Assembly: GCF_008000815.1 (NCBI RefSeq) | Contig: NZ_CP042806.1 | Location: forward strand, 4,464,001 to 4,528,000 | Direction of reading: 5' to 3' | DNA from: Terriglobus albidus | Lineage (GTDB): Bacteria > Acidobacteriota > Terriglobia > Terriglobales > Acidobacteriaceae | DNA length: 64,000 bases | Shown here: positions 23,700 to 33,128 of the stretch, in pieces | How the letters are laid out: each line of letters starts with the position of its first letter | Position numbering within the stretch: position 1 is the first letter of the stretch | Translations under genes and position numbers: made by a program | The notes under the pieces: generated by a model | Database searches by the model: none | What the model saw: only the letters and a program-made list of their open reading frames with translations | Told to the model about the DNA's origin: nothing

Positions 23700-26267
23700 T
23701 TATTCCTCGCGCAGGACCTCCAGCGGTTTTTGGCCAAGCACATGGTGGCTGGCGATCCATCCGGTTGCCACGGCCATAACAGCAGTGCCCGCCATCATGG
23801 CAAGGTCGGTGATCCAGGGAAGATGGAACTCGATACTCATCTGGCGTTGCAGAAACCTGGCCACCACCGTGGCAAAGATGACTCCCGTGAAACCGGCGAC
23901 CAGTCCCAGAACAGCGAATTCAATCGAGAAGACGGTGACGATGCGCGAACGGGTCGCTCCCAGCGTTTTGAGTACGACCACCTCGCGGATGCGGCGGTAG
24001 CGCGTGCCCGCAATAGAAGACGCCAGAATCACCATGCCCGCGAAGATGGAAAAGGCTGAGAGGAACTGAATCACCACCGTGATCTGGAGCACGACCTGGC
24101 GGATGGTCTCAAGCGCCTGCGCCACATCGATTACGGTAACTGTGGGATAAGCCAAGAACATGGCGCGCTCAAGCTGACCGACCTTCTTCGGATCGACATG
24201 TGCGCCTCCGTACCAGACGACCGGGAAGCCCTGCAGTGGAGTCCTGGGCAGGATGAACTCCGCACGTGAGTATGCATGCTGGCCGTCGGACTTGATGATC
24301 GCGGCCACAACGGCATCAATCGGCTTGTCCTGTGCCGAGAAGACAATGTGGCTTCCCAGGGTGACACCGAGCCGCTGACTCATGCGTTGCCCGATGGCTA
24401 CCTGGGGCACCGTGGTCTCGGGTTTCCACCATTCTCCCTGTAGCACCGTCGTGCCGGGCGGAAGTTCGTCGGACCATGTGAGTTGGATCGACTGCAGCAT
24501 CCGCCGGGGGAAGTTCGTCAGCCGCAGATCCTTGCCGGCAACGCCGTTCACGCTGGTGATGCGTGAGCTGATGACCGGGATCAGCTCCGGTTCAGCCGTA
24601 ACGCCAGGCTGGCTGGTAAGCACTTTACGTACGCCTTCAACCTCGGAGTTGGCGATGTCGACCAGGAAGATATTCGGGATCTTCGGCGAAGAGACGATAC
24701 GCAGCTCACGGACAACCGCCTGCTGCATAAGGAAGACAGTCGTAATCTGCATGACGCCGAGGCCGACAGCAGCAAGCAGCGCCGCCGAAGGATTTCCGGG
24801 ACGATAGAGGTTGGCCAGACCATGGCGGATGGCCGAGGGCAGAGCAAGTCCAGCTCCGCGCAGGAAGCGGCGTAGGACAGTGAGCAAGATCGCGGCCGCG
24901 GCAAGAAGAGCGACAAGAACCCCTCCGAGACCCACTGCGAAGGTCCTGCCGGTCTGCGCCGAGTCACTCAGCGTAGCGGCAATGAGCGAGAGACCGAGCA
25001 GAATCACAACCGTCGCTAAAAGCTGCGCCCAGTTCGAGCGCAAGCGAGCCCAGAAAGCTTTATGAATAGGTTCGTCAGTCTGCTCCACTGCACGGCGAAG
25101 GATCAGGATGGGGCGCACCTTGCGGATATCCAGCAGGGGCGGCAGCGTAAACAACAGAGTTGTCAGCAGACCGGCCGTCAGTCCGGTCCCAACCGCATGC
25201 CAGTCAAGCGTGAAGGGTGGCTGGACATTGATGAGCCTGCGCAGCAGCACCGGAAGAAATCGCTGTACGGCGGTGCCCATGGTGACGCCTAGAAGACCGC
25301 CAAGCGTGCCGAGCAAGATCGTCTGCAGCAGATAGATGCGCATGATCTGCGAGGACCCGGCGCCGAGCGACTTCATGATGGCGATGGTGTCCATGCGCTG
25401 TTGCAGATGGGCGCGCATAGCCATTGCAACTCCGATGGCGCCAAGAACGAGTGCAACCAGGCTCATCAGGCTCAGAATGCCGGTGGCGCGATCCAGCCCC
25501 TGGGTCAGCGCGGGGTTGGTTTCACGGTAGTCAGTCACCTGCGCTTCAGGGAGCAGCGCAACCAGGCGCTCTTTCCAGGCGGCGACCTGTTGATCGGAGC
25601 TTCGTGCTGGAAGCTCGAAGAGAAAGCGTTCGTTCGACCGGTTCCCTTCTGCGATCAGACCTGCGTCTTCCAACCCTTTGCGTGTGATGATGACGCGCGG
25701 ACCCGCCGCAAACGATCCCGAAAGGCGGTCCGGTTCATTGGTCACCACGCCTGCAATCGTGAAGAGTCCATCGCCGATCTTCACGCGATCTCCGACCTTG
25801 AGATTCAGCCGTATCAGAAGGTCTTCGGCGGCGACGATGGTGTCGTCATGCAACACATTCCGAAGCACGGCCTTCGGCGTGAGATCGACCGTTCCATAAA
25901 AGGGATAGACGGCGGGGTCGATAGCCTTGAGTGAGACCAGGAGAGGGTCAAGCGAGTGCTCGGCAGAGGCCATGGCAACCATCTCGGTCACCGCGGTCAG
26001 GTGCAAGCCTTCGCGCTCCATTGCCTCCAAGCCTTCCTGCTCTTTAGGAGTCGGCTGGGCAAACATCCGGGCTGCAAGATCGGCGGCCATGATGGAGCGT
26101 GCGCGTATGAGTAGCTCAGTGCGGAAGGCGCCGCTGAAACCGCGGACACCGGTAAGCGCGGCAACGCCAACGGCAACCGAGAGGATGACAAAGGCGAACT
26201 TGCCCTTCGACGAACGCATCTCGCGCCAGGCGATACGGCGGGCGGAGGTCCAACTGAGCGACGGCAT
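23700..26267 (-). CDS. FtsX-like ABC transporter permease (YbbP type)
   Basis: An 855-aa permease starting MPSLSWTSARRIAWREMRSS. An N-terminal transmembrane helix (FAFVILSVAVGVAALTGVRG) is followed by a periplasmic MacB-like domain, then a block of helices with the FtsX signature (IAIMKSLGAGSSQIMRIYLL), a middle domain, and a second FtsX block (REVVVLKTLGATRSRIVTVF) before the C-terminal helices. Ten or so helices and two FtsX domains fit the YbbP class, which moves lipids or lipoprotein-like substrates with a YbbA ATPase. The substrate is not proven even in E. coli. Its ATG directly follows the stop of the ATPase gene. Confidence 0.93.
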   Translation of the reverse strand: MPSLSWTSARRIAWREMRSSKGKFAFVILSVAVGVAALTGVRGFSGAFRTELLIRARSIMAADLAARMFAQPTPKEQEGLEAMEREGLHLTAVTEMVAMASAEHSLDPLLVSLKAIDPAVYPFYGTVDLTPKAVLRNVLHDDTIVAAEDLLIRLNLKVGDRVKIGDGLFTIAGVVTNEPDRLSGSFAAGPRVIITRKGLEDAGLIAEGNRSNERFLFELPARSSDQQVAAWKERLVALLPEAQVTDYRETNPALTQGLDRATGILSLMSLVALVLGAIGVAMAMRAHLQQRMDTIAIMKSLGAGSSQIMRIYLLQTILLGTLGGLLGVTMGTAVQRFLPVLLRRLINVQPPFTLDWHAVGTGLTAGLLTTLLFTLPPLLDIRKVRPILILRRAVEQTDEPIHKAFWARLRSNWAQLLATVVILLGLSLIAATLSDSAQTGRTFAVGLGGVLVALLAAAAILLTVLRRFLRGAGLALPSAIRHGLANLYRPGNPSAALLAAVGLGVMQITTVFLMQQAVVRELRIVSSPKIPNIFLVDIANSEVEGVRKVLTSQPGVTAEPELIPVISSRITSVNGVAGKDLRLTNFPRRMLQSIQLTWSDELPPGTTVLQGEWWKPETTVPQVAIGQRMSQRLGVTLGSHIVFSAQDKPIDAVVAAIIKSDGQHAYSRAEFILPRTPLQGFPVVWYGGAHVDPKKVGQLERAMFLAYPTVTVIDVAQALETIRQVVLQITVVIQFLSAFSIFAGMVILASSIAGTRYRRIREVVVLKTLGATRSRIVTVFSIEFAVLGLVAGFTGVIFATVVARFLQRQMSIEFHLPWITDLAMMAGTAVMAVATGWIASHHVLGQKPLEVLREE

Positions 26268-26960
26268 CTACTCGACCGCCTTTCGCTCGTCGGCGACGAC
26301 AAGGCCATCCTTAAGAAGAATGCGCCGCCCGGCGAGAGCGGCGATATTGGGGTCGTGCGTCACCATCACCAGCGTGGTGTTCGAGGTGCGGTTCATCTCC
26401 AGCAGCAGATCCAGTACATGGGTCCCGTTCGCGGAGTCCAGGTTGCCGGTCGGTTCGTCAGCCAACACCACCGGCGGCCGCAGCACGAAGGCGCGGGCAA
26501 TGGCTACACGCTGCTGTTCTCCTCCGGAAAGCTGAATCGGATAGTGGTCCATGCGAGCTTCAAGTCCAACACTGGAAAGAAGCTCCTTCGCACGAGCAAG
26601 ACCGTCGGAGCCGAGATTGAGCTCGTAGGGAAGAAGCACATTTTCCAGTGCGGTGAGCGTCGGAATAAGCTGGTAGGACTGGAAGACGAAGCCGATCTTT
26701 TTGCCTCGCACCTGTGCCAGCCGATCTTCCGGCAGGTAGCTGATGCTCTCTCCGGCGATCTTCACATCGCCGGTCGTAGGCGTATCCAGGCCGGCCAGCA
26801 GGCCGAGCAGTGTGCTTTTTCCGGAGCCGGAAGATCCCATGATGGCGACAAATTCGCCGTGAGCGACGTTGAAGTCGATGCCCTTCAGAATTTCGACAGT
26901 CCGCCGGCCGTTTCGGATAGACCGCGTCAGATTGGTTACCTCGATCATGGCTTCGTTCAA
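26268..26960 (-). CDS. ABC transporter ATP-binding protein (YbbA/LolD type)
   Basis: A 230-aa ATPase. The TTG at 26960 is favoured because GGGGAG lies 6 nt upstream; the ATG at 26948 (MIEVTNLTRSIRNGR) lacks a good site. Walker A is GSSGSGKST (residues 42-50), the Q-loop is FVFQSYQLIP, the signature is LSGGEQQRVAIARA, and Walker B is VVLADEPTGNLDS. The compact MacB/LolD-like layout fits an FtsX-type transporter. It is followed immediately by its permease gene and is divergent from the TesA-like esterase gene, with 31 bp between start codons. The same neighbourhood (tesA divergent from ybbA-ybbP) is known in E. coli. Confidence 0.94.
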   Translation of the reverse strand: MNEAMIEVTNLTRSIRNGRRTVEILKGIDFNVAHGEFVAIMGSSGSGKSTLLGLLAGLDTPTTGDVKIAGESISYLPEDRLAQVRGKKIGFVFQSYQLIPTLTALENVLLPYELNLGSDGLARAKELLSSVGLEARMDHYPIQLSGGEQQRVAIARAFVLRPPVVLADEPTGNLDSANGTHVLDLLLEMNRTSNTTLVMVTHDPNIAALAGRRILLKDGLVVADERKAVE

Positions 26961-26991
26961 TTCGCTCTCCCCAATTCGCTACACTGCTTGC

Positions 26992-27708
26992 GTGAAACTG
27001 TCCTGGATTGCCCTGTCCCTCGCCCTGTCACTCACCCTTACCGGATGCAAGACCAGCGATGGGGCCAGGCACGCCGAGGACTACTCCCGAGACACCCGCC
27101 CGGCCCGGCCAATGGCCCAGAACCCCTCTCCGGCGGCAACCTCAACTATCAAAGACGAACGTCCTGTGATTTTATGCTTCGGCGACTCCATTACTGCCGG
27201 CTATAACCTCGATGCCGGCCAAAGTTACCCGGATTACCTGCAGAAGGCTCTGGATGAAAAGGGGTACAAGTACCACGTCGTCAATCAAGGCATCTCCGGC
27301 GACACCACAAAAGACGGACTTGCACGCGCGGAAGACGCTGTTGCCTTGCACCCTGCCGTGATCCTGGTGGAACTCGGCGGCAACGACGGCCTGCGGGGCA
27401 TCCCTATCGCCAGTACGCGAGCGAACTTTGATGGCATCCTGGCAAAGCTGACAGCGACCGGGGCGAAGGTCGTCCTACTGGGGATTACGCTGCCGCCACA
27501 ATACGGCAAGGTGTACATCAACCAGTTCAACGAGACCTATGCCTTGATGGCAACAAAGTACAACCTGACGCTCTTTCCATTCCTTTATAAGGACGTATAT
27601 GGAGTCCAAGGCGCGATTCAGCGGGATGGGATCCATCCCACCGATCTTGGCAGCCAGTTGATCGTGAAGAATGTTCTTCCCCTTGTGGAACCGAACCTAA
27701 AACGATAA
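26992..27708 (+). CDS. tesA: TesA-like SGNH hydrolase (lysophospholipase/arylesterase), lipoprotein
   Basis: 238 aa from a GTG at 26992 that puts a lipoprotein signal at the N-terminus (KLSWIALSLALSLTLTGC, Cys 19 lipidated). SGNH blocks: LCFGDSITAGY (Ser 66), N-Q-G-I-S-G-D-T-T, ELGGNDGLRG and RDGIHPTDLG with the catalytic Asp and His. TesA acts as thioesterase I, protease I and lysophospholipase L1 in the periplasm. No Shine-Dalgarno is seen; a TACACT box 7 nt before the GTG would fit a leaderless transcript. An ATG at 26947 in the same frame is an alternative start. The gene is divergent from the YbbA-type ATPase gene. Confidence 0.88.
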   Translation: MKLSWIALSLALSLTLTGCKTSDGARHAEDYSRDTRPARPMAQNPSPAATSTIKDERPVILCFGDSITAGYNLDAGQSYPDYLQKALDEKGYKYHVVNQGISGDTTKDGLARAEDAVALHPAVILVELGGNDGLRGIPIASTRANFDGILAKLTATGAKVVLLGITLPPQYGKVYINQFNETYALMATKYNLTLFPFLYKDVYGVQGAIQRDGIHPTDLGSQLIVKNVLPLVEPNLKR

Positions 27709-27848
27709 GTTTTTCGCTAAAGAAAAATCTGTTGCTGCCGACATCCGTCATCGTAACTGCCTGACCCGTTACCTTTTCCCCCGTTTCACGGGGTGCGCTA
27801 AAGCGCACAGTGAGGGGGCCGATAAAGTCGCAGTAAGCCTCATCGGCC

Positions 27849-29153
27849 ATGGTCACGAAAGGTACTGTGCAACTCTCGGCACCAGCTCGCAACATCACAC
27901 CTCAGGGCCCCGCAGCTACCATGCAGGCGCCTGCCGCGGCGGCAGACGGCTCAATGCGCTTCCTGGCCAAGCAGCCGATCATGACAGCGGGACGCAAGAC
28001 CATTGGTTATGAGCTGCTGTTCCGCGCCACATGGGAGAACCGCTTCAGCGGTGATGGCGAAGCCGCCTCAAACAGCATCGTGGACTGGGCCGTTACCCAT
28101 GGACTCGAATCGTTAGTCGGTGAAGCCAAACCGTTTGTTAACTGCACCCGATCGCTGCTCGTAAGCCGCTGCGCTTCGCTGCTGCCCCAAGGTACCGTTC
28201 TTGAGATTCTGGAGAACGTCGACGCGGATGAGGAAGTTCTGGAAGCGTGCCGCTACTACCGCAGTCTGGGATTCGCGCTGGCGCTGGACGACTATGATTT
28301 CCGCGAGCAATGGGAACCATTTCTCGAGCTTGTGGAATATGTCAAAATCGATTTCTCTCAAAGCACCGCAGAGGATCGAAAAAGGACAATCAAAAGGCTT
28401 AAACCACGCGGCATTCGCTTTGTCGCCGAAAGAATCGAAGACGCCGACCAATTGAAGGCCGCCGTTGCGGAAGGGTTTGATTTCTTCCAGGGCTATTTCT
28501 TCATGAAACCCGTCATGACTGCGCGGCGCGGTCCGGGAAAGTCTATTCATCAACTGCAGCTGCTGGCTGAAATCTGCAAGCCGAGCCTGGACCTCGAAAG
28601 CTTTCTTCATATTCTGCGTTCCGAGCCGGCCATCTGTTATCGAGTGCTCCGGTACGTTAACTCCGCCGCCGTTGGTCTGCGCCGCACTGTTACAGATCTG
28701 CGGCATGCGATTATGCTGATCGGCGAAGAGGAAAGCCGCAGAATCGTCCGTACTACGCTGGCCGCCGAGTTGACCGGAGGATCCGGGATCGAGGCAATGG
28801 AACGTTGTGTTCAGCGGGCACGTTTCTGTGAGCTGCTGGCGACCGATCTGAACAGCCCCCGTGAGGAGCTCTATCTGATGGGAATGCTCTCAGCGGTCCT
28901 GCCCATGTTAGAGATGGACGTCAAAGATGCGGCCGCCAATCTTCCCTTGCGGGAAGAGGTGATTGCAGCACTGACCGACCCTGCAATCGAAGAAGCTCAT
29001 GCCCATGCGCTTTCACTTGCCGTTGCGTATGAGCGCGGTGATTGGGGCAGAATGATCGAGTCGTGCAATCGCCTCGGTATCGCTGAAGACGACGTCGCCG
29101 CCAAGCATTATGCGGCAGAACAGTGGACCAGCGCTGTGGTCCACCATTTGTAA
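27849..29153 (+). CDS. EAL-HDOD (YuxH-like) signalling protein
   Basis: A 434-aa protein. An N-terminal Ala/Pro-rich tail of about 35 residues precedes an EAL-like domain (residues 36-235: FLAKQPIMTAGRKTIGYELL, LDDYDF, VKIDFS, AERIED, FFQGYFFMKP). A C-terminal HDOD domain (about 240-430) follows: LDLESFLHILRSEPAICYRV and LIGEEESRRIVRTTLAAELT. Key EAL residues deviate: ELL for EAL, and the second aspartate context is YDF. It probably binds rather than cleaves cyclic di-GMP. Proteins of this layout are usually signalling scaffolds. Start choice is uncertain, since no start has a clear ribosome site; 27954 (MRFLAKQPIM) is possible. Confidence 0.9.
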   Translation: MVTKGTVQLSAPARNITPQGPAATMQAPAAAADGSMRFLAKQPIMTAGRKTIGYELLFRATWENRFSGDGEAASNSIVDWAVTHGLESLVGEAKPFVNCTRSLLVSRCASLLPQGTVLEILENVDADEEVLEACRYYRSLGFALALDDYDFREQWEPFLELVEYVKIDFSQSTAEDRKRTIKRLKPRGIRFVAERIEDADQLKAAVAEGFDFFQGYFFMKPVMTARRGPGKSIHQLQLLAEICKPSLDLESFLHILRSEPAICYRVLRYVNSAAVGLRRTVTDLRHAIMLIGEEESRRIVRTTLAAELTGGSGIEAMERCVQRARFCELLATDLNSPREELYLMGMLSAVLPMLEMDVKDAAANLPLREEVIAALTDPAIEEAHAHALSLAVAYERGDWGRMIESCNRLGIAEDDVAAKHYAAEQWTSAVVHHL

Positions 29154-29161
29154 AAACGGTC

Positions 29162-30037
29162 TCAGCCAATCACAACGATCGGCTGCATCAATGTCCCCGC
29201 GATGCGTTTGCCGATGGCGATCAGGTGGCGCTGGCCTTCGAAGACCTTCACCAGGGGAGCGTTGGAGAACTCCGGCAGATTCACGGCCATACCGTTGCGC
29301 AGGCGGCCCGCCGTTGCCAGGTCGGCTGTCACCGAGGGCATCTCCGACAGAACAGTGCGCGGATGCGGGAGGGCTGCTTCCAGCTCGCCTCGTGCAGCGA
29401 GTGCTTCCATCGTCTCCAAAGACATTGCCTGATCGAAAGTGAATACGCCGGCGCGAGTGCGGCGGAGTTCTGTCAGATGCGCACCACAACCTGCCGCTGT
29501 TCCCAGATCGTGCGCAAGTGAGCGGATATAGCCACCAGCGGAGACCTCCGCGACAAAACGAACGGTCTCTCCTTCCATTTCGATGAGCTCAAAGCGATTC
29601 ACCGTAACGCGGGCCGGCTTCACCGGAACCTCTTTACCTGCGCGCGCCAGCTTGTGCGCAGGTACGCCGTTGATCTTCTTTGCGGAGAAAGGCGGCGGCA
29701 TCTGCTCGATCTCTCCACGGAAACGCGAGGCCAGGGCGCAAAGCTCTTGGAGCGTCTGCGTCAATGGGCGCGGCGACGCTGCCGGCTCACCCTCCGCGTC
29801 GTAAGTATCCGTTGCAAAACCGAACCGGATCTCACCGGTGTAGGCCTTCTCCGCGTTGGAAAAGAACTGCGCCAGACGCGTCCACTTTCCCAGAAGGAGA
29901 GGAAGAACGCCGGTAGCCATCGGATCCAACGTTCCAAGATGGCCAATGGATTTCTCGCCCGTCGCCCGGCGAACACGATTGACAACGTCATGCGAGGTCA
30001 TCCCCGCGGGTTTATCCAGTACTAAAAGTCCGTTCAC
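29162..30037 (-). CDS. truB: tRNA pseudouridine(55) synthase
   Basis: 291 aa from a GTG at 30037 (VNGLLVLDKPAGMTSHDVVN). The longer frame is rejected because it runs back into folE. The catalytic box GHLGTLDPMATGVLPL holds the nucleophilic Asp (residue 38). KAYTGEIRFGFATDTYD, MPPPFSAKKINGVPAHKLAR and SAGGYIRSLAHDLG are further TruB boxes, and a PUA-like C-terminus follows. The enzyme makes the T-loop pseudouridine 55 in tRNAs. The gene starts 4 nt after the folE stop, so the two are probably co-transcribed. It is convergent with the EAL-HDOD gene. Confidence 0.95.
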   Translation of the reverse strand: MNGLLVLDKPAGMTSHDVVNRVRRATGEKSIGHLGTLDPMATGVLPLLLGKWTRLAQFFSNAEKAYTGEIRFGFATDTYDAEGEPAASPRPLTQTLQELCALASRFRGEIEQMPPPFSAKKINGVPAHKLARAGKEVPVKPARVTVNRFELIEMEGETVRFVAEVSAGGYIRSLAHDLGTAAGCGAHLTELRRTRAGVFTFDQAMSLETMEALAARGELEAALPHPRTVLSEMPSVTADLATAGRLRNGMAVNLPEFSNAPLVKVFEGQRHLIAIGKRIAGTLMQPIVVIG

Positions 30038-30041
30038 GTTT

Positions 30042-30632
<591 letters not shown>

Positions 30633-30641
30633 AGTGCTTCC

Positions 30642-31046
30642 CTACTCGCCCCTGTACTCAAAAGAGTTGTTCGGCGTTTCTTCAATACGGATCTTCTCTA
30701 CCTTTGCCGCAGTGAAGCCCTTCAGAATCTCCCAGATGACAATGGCCAGATTCTCCGTAGAAGGGACCAGAGCGGCAAACTCCGGCAAGGTGTTCAGATT
30801 CTGATGATCGAACTTTGCGACGAGGCGCTGGTGGGCGAACTCATCGATTTCGACCAGGTTACAAACCATGCCCGTGGTCGGGTCGACCTTGCCACTGAGA
30901 ACGATCTCGAGCCAATAATTATGCCCGTGGCCAAAGGGATTGTTGCATTTCCCGAAGACCTCGCGGTTACGCTCATCGCTGAAACCGTCTACGTGAAGAC
31001 GGTGCGAGGCGCTGAAGCGATAGCGGCGACCGAGGTAGGCTTTCAT
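30642..31046 (-). CDS. 6-pyruvoyl tetrahydropterin synthase/QueD-like protein, copy 1
   Basis: A 134-aa PTPS/QueD family enzyme. Zinc ligands: His in YRFSASHRLH and the H-G-H pair in NPFGHGHNYWLEI. The catalytic Cys is in FGKC, with FDHQNLN and PSTENLAIVIWEIL following. It acts on dihydroneopterin triphosphate, the FolE product, to give either 6-pyruvoyl tetrahydropterin or 6-carboxy-tetrahydropterin (queuosine path). Which of these cannot be decided from sequence. Copy 1 has E-T-P-N-N at the end where copy 2 differs. Its start overlaps the stop of copy 2 (ATGA), and folE follows 9 nt later. Confidence 0.9.
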   Translation of the reverse strand: MKAYLGRRYRFSASHRLHVDGFSDERNREVFGKCNNPFGHGHNYWLEIVLSGKVDPTTGMVCNLVEIDEFAHQRLVAKFDHQNLNTLPEFAALVPSTENLAIVIWEILKGFTAAKVEKIRIEETPNNSFEYRGE

Positions 31047-31453
31047 GCTTCCCCCATATAGTCGGCGTACAAGTCTTCCATCTCGTAGACGCGGACCTTC
31101 ACCAGATTGGCGCCGGCGATCTTCCCTTCCAGGCGCCGCCAGATCGCAATGGCGATGTTCTCGCTGGTAGGCTGCATTGTCCTGAACTCCGGGACTTCAT
31201 GGTTCAGGTGACGATGGTCGTAGACACTGACGACCTCACGCTCGAGGATCTCCTTCAGTTCTTTCAGGTCCACGACAAAGCCGGTGACGGGATCGACCCT
31301 TCCCTGAACCGTCACCTCCAGCGTGTAGTTATGCCCGTGGCCGTTACGGTTGGCGCATTTGCCGAAGGCACGCTGATTCTCTTCCGGTGACCAGGAGTCG
31401 ACCCAGTAGAAGTGGGACGCGGAGAACTCGGCTTTACGGGTTAACTGAACCAT
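31043..31453 (-). CDS. 6-pyruvoyl tetrahydropterin synthase/QueD-like protein, copy 2
   Basis: A 136-aa paralogue of the following gene and first gene of the pterin block. Boxes: AEFSASHFYWVDSW, FGKCANRNGHGHNYTLEVTV, VYDHRHLNHEVPEF, MQPTSENIAIAIWRRLEGKI and KVRVYEMEDLYADY. The W-x-x-E-E-N-Q-x-x-F-G-K-C spacing and the P-T-S-E-N box are both intact, so it should be active. The two copies are only moderately similar, which suggests separate jobs, for example tetrahydropterin cofactor and queuosine precursor. No queC, queE or queF gene is in this window. A short divergent-free gap of about 40 nt separates it from the enolase-family gene downstream of its promoter. Confidence 0.9.
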   Translation of the reverse strand: MVQLTRKAEFSASHFYWVDSWSPEENQRAFGKCANRNGHGHNYTLEVTVQGRVDPVTGFVVDLKELKEILEREVVSVYDHRHLNHEVPEFRTMQPTSENIAIAIWRRLEGKIAGANLVKVRVYEMEDLYADYMGEA

Positions 31454-31496
31454 CTACCCAGTTTAGATGAGTGGAAAGCCCCGGAGGTACAGAAAC

Positions 31497-32804
31497 CTAC
31501 TCCCACTCCATGGTCTTCTGCGACTCAATCTTGGCAGGGTCGAGCTCGATGTTAAAGCCCGGTCCAGCGGGTAGAGCGATTCTGGCGTTATGCGGGAAGA
31601 GCGGATTTTTCTCGAAGTGATAGAAATGCGCCATCTTATTGACCAGGTACTCTCCCAGCGGGAACGTCATGGGAGGCTGGCTGGCGATGACATGAAGCGC
31701 GGCGTGGAGGCAGTGGCCATGCGGCAGAACGGGAACGTCGTGCAACGCCGCCAGGGTTCCGATCTTTACCAGTTCCGAGACTCCTCCGCACCACTCTGGG
31801 TCGGCCTGAACGACGTCGACGGCCTCCGCCTGCAGGTAACGCTCGACGTCCCAGCGGGTATAAAAGTGCTCCCCTGAGGCAACCGGGAAGTTGATCTTGC
31901 GGCGCACCTGGGCAAAGGTCTCAATCTTGTTCGGCATGGTGATCTCTTCCACCCAACGCGGTCGATACTGCTCCACCTGGCGAGCCCATTCGAGAGCGTA
32001 GGTCATGTCCCAGCCGCTATAGCAATCGAACATGATCTCGACGTCGTCGCCGACGGTCTCGCGCAAAACCTTCACCAGCTCGATATTCTTGCGCATGCCT
32101 TCCGCCCCAGCGCCGGGACCATAGGCCATGAACCACTTCATGTTGCGATAGCCCTCTTTCTTGAGAGCCGCGGCGCGGGTACGAACAGCTTCAGGCTCCA
32201 GCGAGAACCCCAGGCAGGAGGCGTAGTACTCCACCGAGCTGCGAGTGGGACCACCAAGCAGGCGGTAGACCGGAACGCCGAAGTAGCGGCCGCGAAGATC
32301 CCACAGGCAGATGTCGCAGGCGCTGATAGCCATCATGAAGATGGAAGCACGTGATTGCCGGTTGGAGCGATACATCTCATCCCACAGCAACTCCCCCGCT
32401 AACGGGTCTTTGCCGATAAGAAACTTGCGCAGATCGCGATGAACAATCACCGCCGCATCCTCTTCGATGGGACCATAGAGGCCTTCGAGACCCTGGTCGG
32501 TCTTGATGCGGATGTACATGGCAGAGGGCTTGGCAACGCGATCTTTGCCGGTAGGGTGGTCGGCGTAGACCGGCGGACGGAGGTCATCGTAGACATCGAG
32601 CGGACTCACCTGCTGCTGCCCGTTTACTCCCGCCGGTACGGAATAAGACCCGTGGACCTCGAAGATCTCGACATCGCTGATCTTGATAGGACCATTCGGT
32701 CTTTGCCAGTCGAAGAAAAGCCCATGAGCGCGGGGGACAACAGAGACAAAGACGCTGGCGGCGAGACCGCGGAGAACCTGACGGCGGGTAGCAAGAAACG
32801 TCAT
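31497..32804 (-). CDS. Exported mandelate racemase/galactonate dehydratase-like enolase-superfamily protein
   Basis: 435 aa from the ATG at 32804, which has AGGAAAG 9 nt upstream. The N-terminus RRQVLRGLAASVFVSVVPRA is a Tat-type signal. The N-terminal capping domain (KISDVEIFEVHGSYSVP) is followed by the barrel with GLYGPIEEDAAVIVHRDLRK, RASIFMMAISACDICLWDLR, the metal-binding D and E residues in IMFDCYSGWD and WVEEITMPN, SGEHFYTRWDVERYLQ and LPHGHCLHAALHVIASQPPM. Enolase-superfamily enzymes take a proton next to a carboxylate. The substrate is probably a sugar acid. Export of such an enzyme is less common than a cytoplasmic location. Confidence 0.86.
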   Translation of the reverse strand: MTFLATRRQVLRGLAASVFVSVVPRAHGLFFDWQRPNGPIKISDVEIFEVHGSYSVPAGVNGQQQVSPLDVYDDLRPPVYADHPTGKDRVAKPSAMYIRIKTDQGLEGLYGPIEEDAAVIVHRDLRKFLIGKDPLAGELLWDEMYRSNRQSRASIFMMAISACDICLWDLRGRYFGVPVYRLLGGPTRSSVEYYASCLGFSLEPEAVRTRAAALKKEGYRNMKWFMAYGPGAGAEGMRKNIELVKVLRETVGDDVEIMFDCYSGWDMTYALEWARQVEQYRPRWVEEITMPNKIETFAQVRRKINFPVASGEHFYTRWDVERYLQAEAVDVVQADPEWCGGVSELVKIGTLAALHDVPVLPHGHCLHAALHVIASQPPMTFPLGEYLVNKMAHFYHFEKNPLFPHNARIALPAGPGFNIELDPAKIESQKTMEWE

Positions 32805-32933
32805 CGGATGGGCTTTCCTGAACATTTGAAGTGGCTGCGACACGAGACATGAGTCGCGCGGACCAATATAGTTCAGGTGTCGAAAATATGTCTACCGTTG
32901 AGGCGCGAAGGACCATGATGAGTTCGATACAGC

Positions 32934-33087
32934 TTTGGTTTTGTCATTTCGCAGCGACCGAAGGAAGCGGAGAAATCTGCTTTTCCTGACTCTCCATCCT
33001 CGATACGTGACGACCGGTTCCACTTCAGAGTAGAAGGGGGCAACAAAAGCGGATTTCTCCACTACGCTCCGAAATGACAAATCAAAG
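32934..33087. repeat. Dispersed repeat family 2, full inverted-repeat copy
   Basis: An inverted repeat of about 150 bp. The left arm runs TTTTGTCATTTCGCAGCG and on to GGAGAAATCTGCTTTT; the right arm is its reverse complement with a few changes (AAAAGCGGATTTCTCC, CGCTCCGAAATGACAAA). Related single arms occur at 23613-23675 and 61950-62056. It lies between convergently oriented sides of the enolase-family and glycosyltransferase genes, and no open frame is supported in it. Confidence 0.8.
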
Positions 33088-33128
33088 ATGGTGCGACATC
33101 TAGAGGCAGGGGCTCTTATAACTATCCG

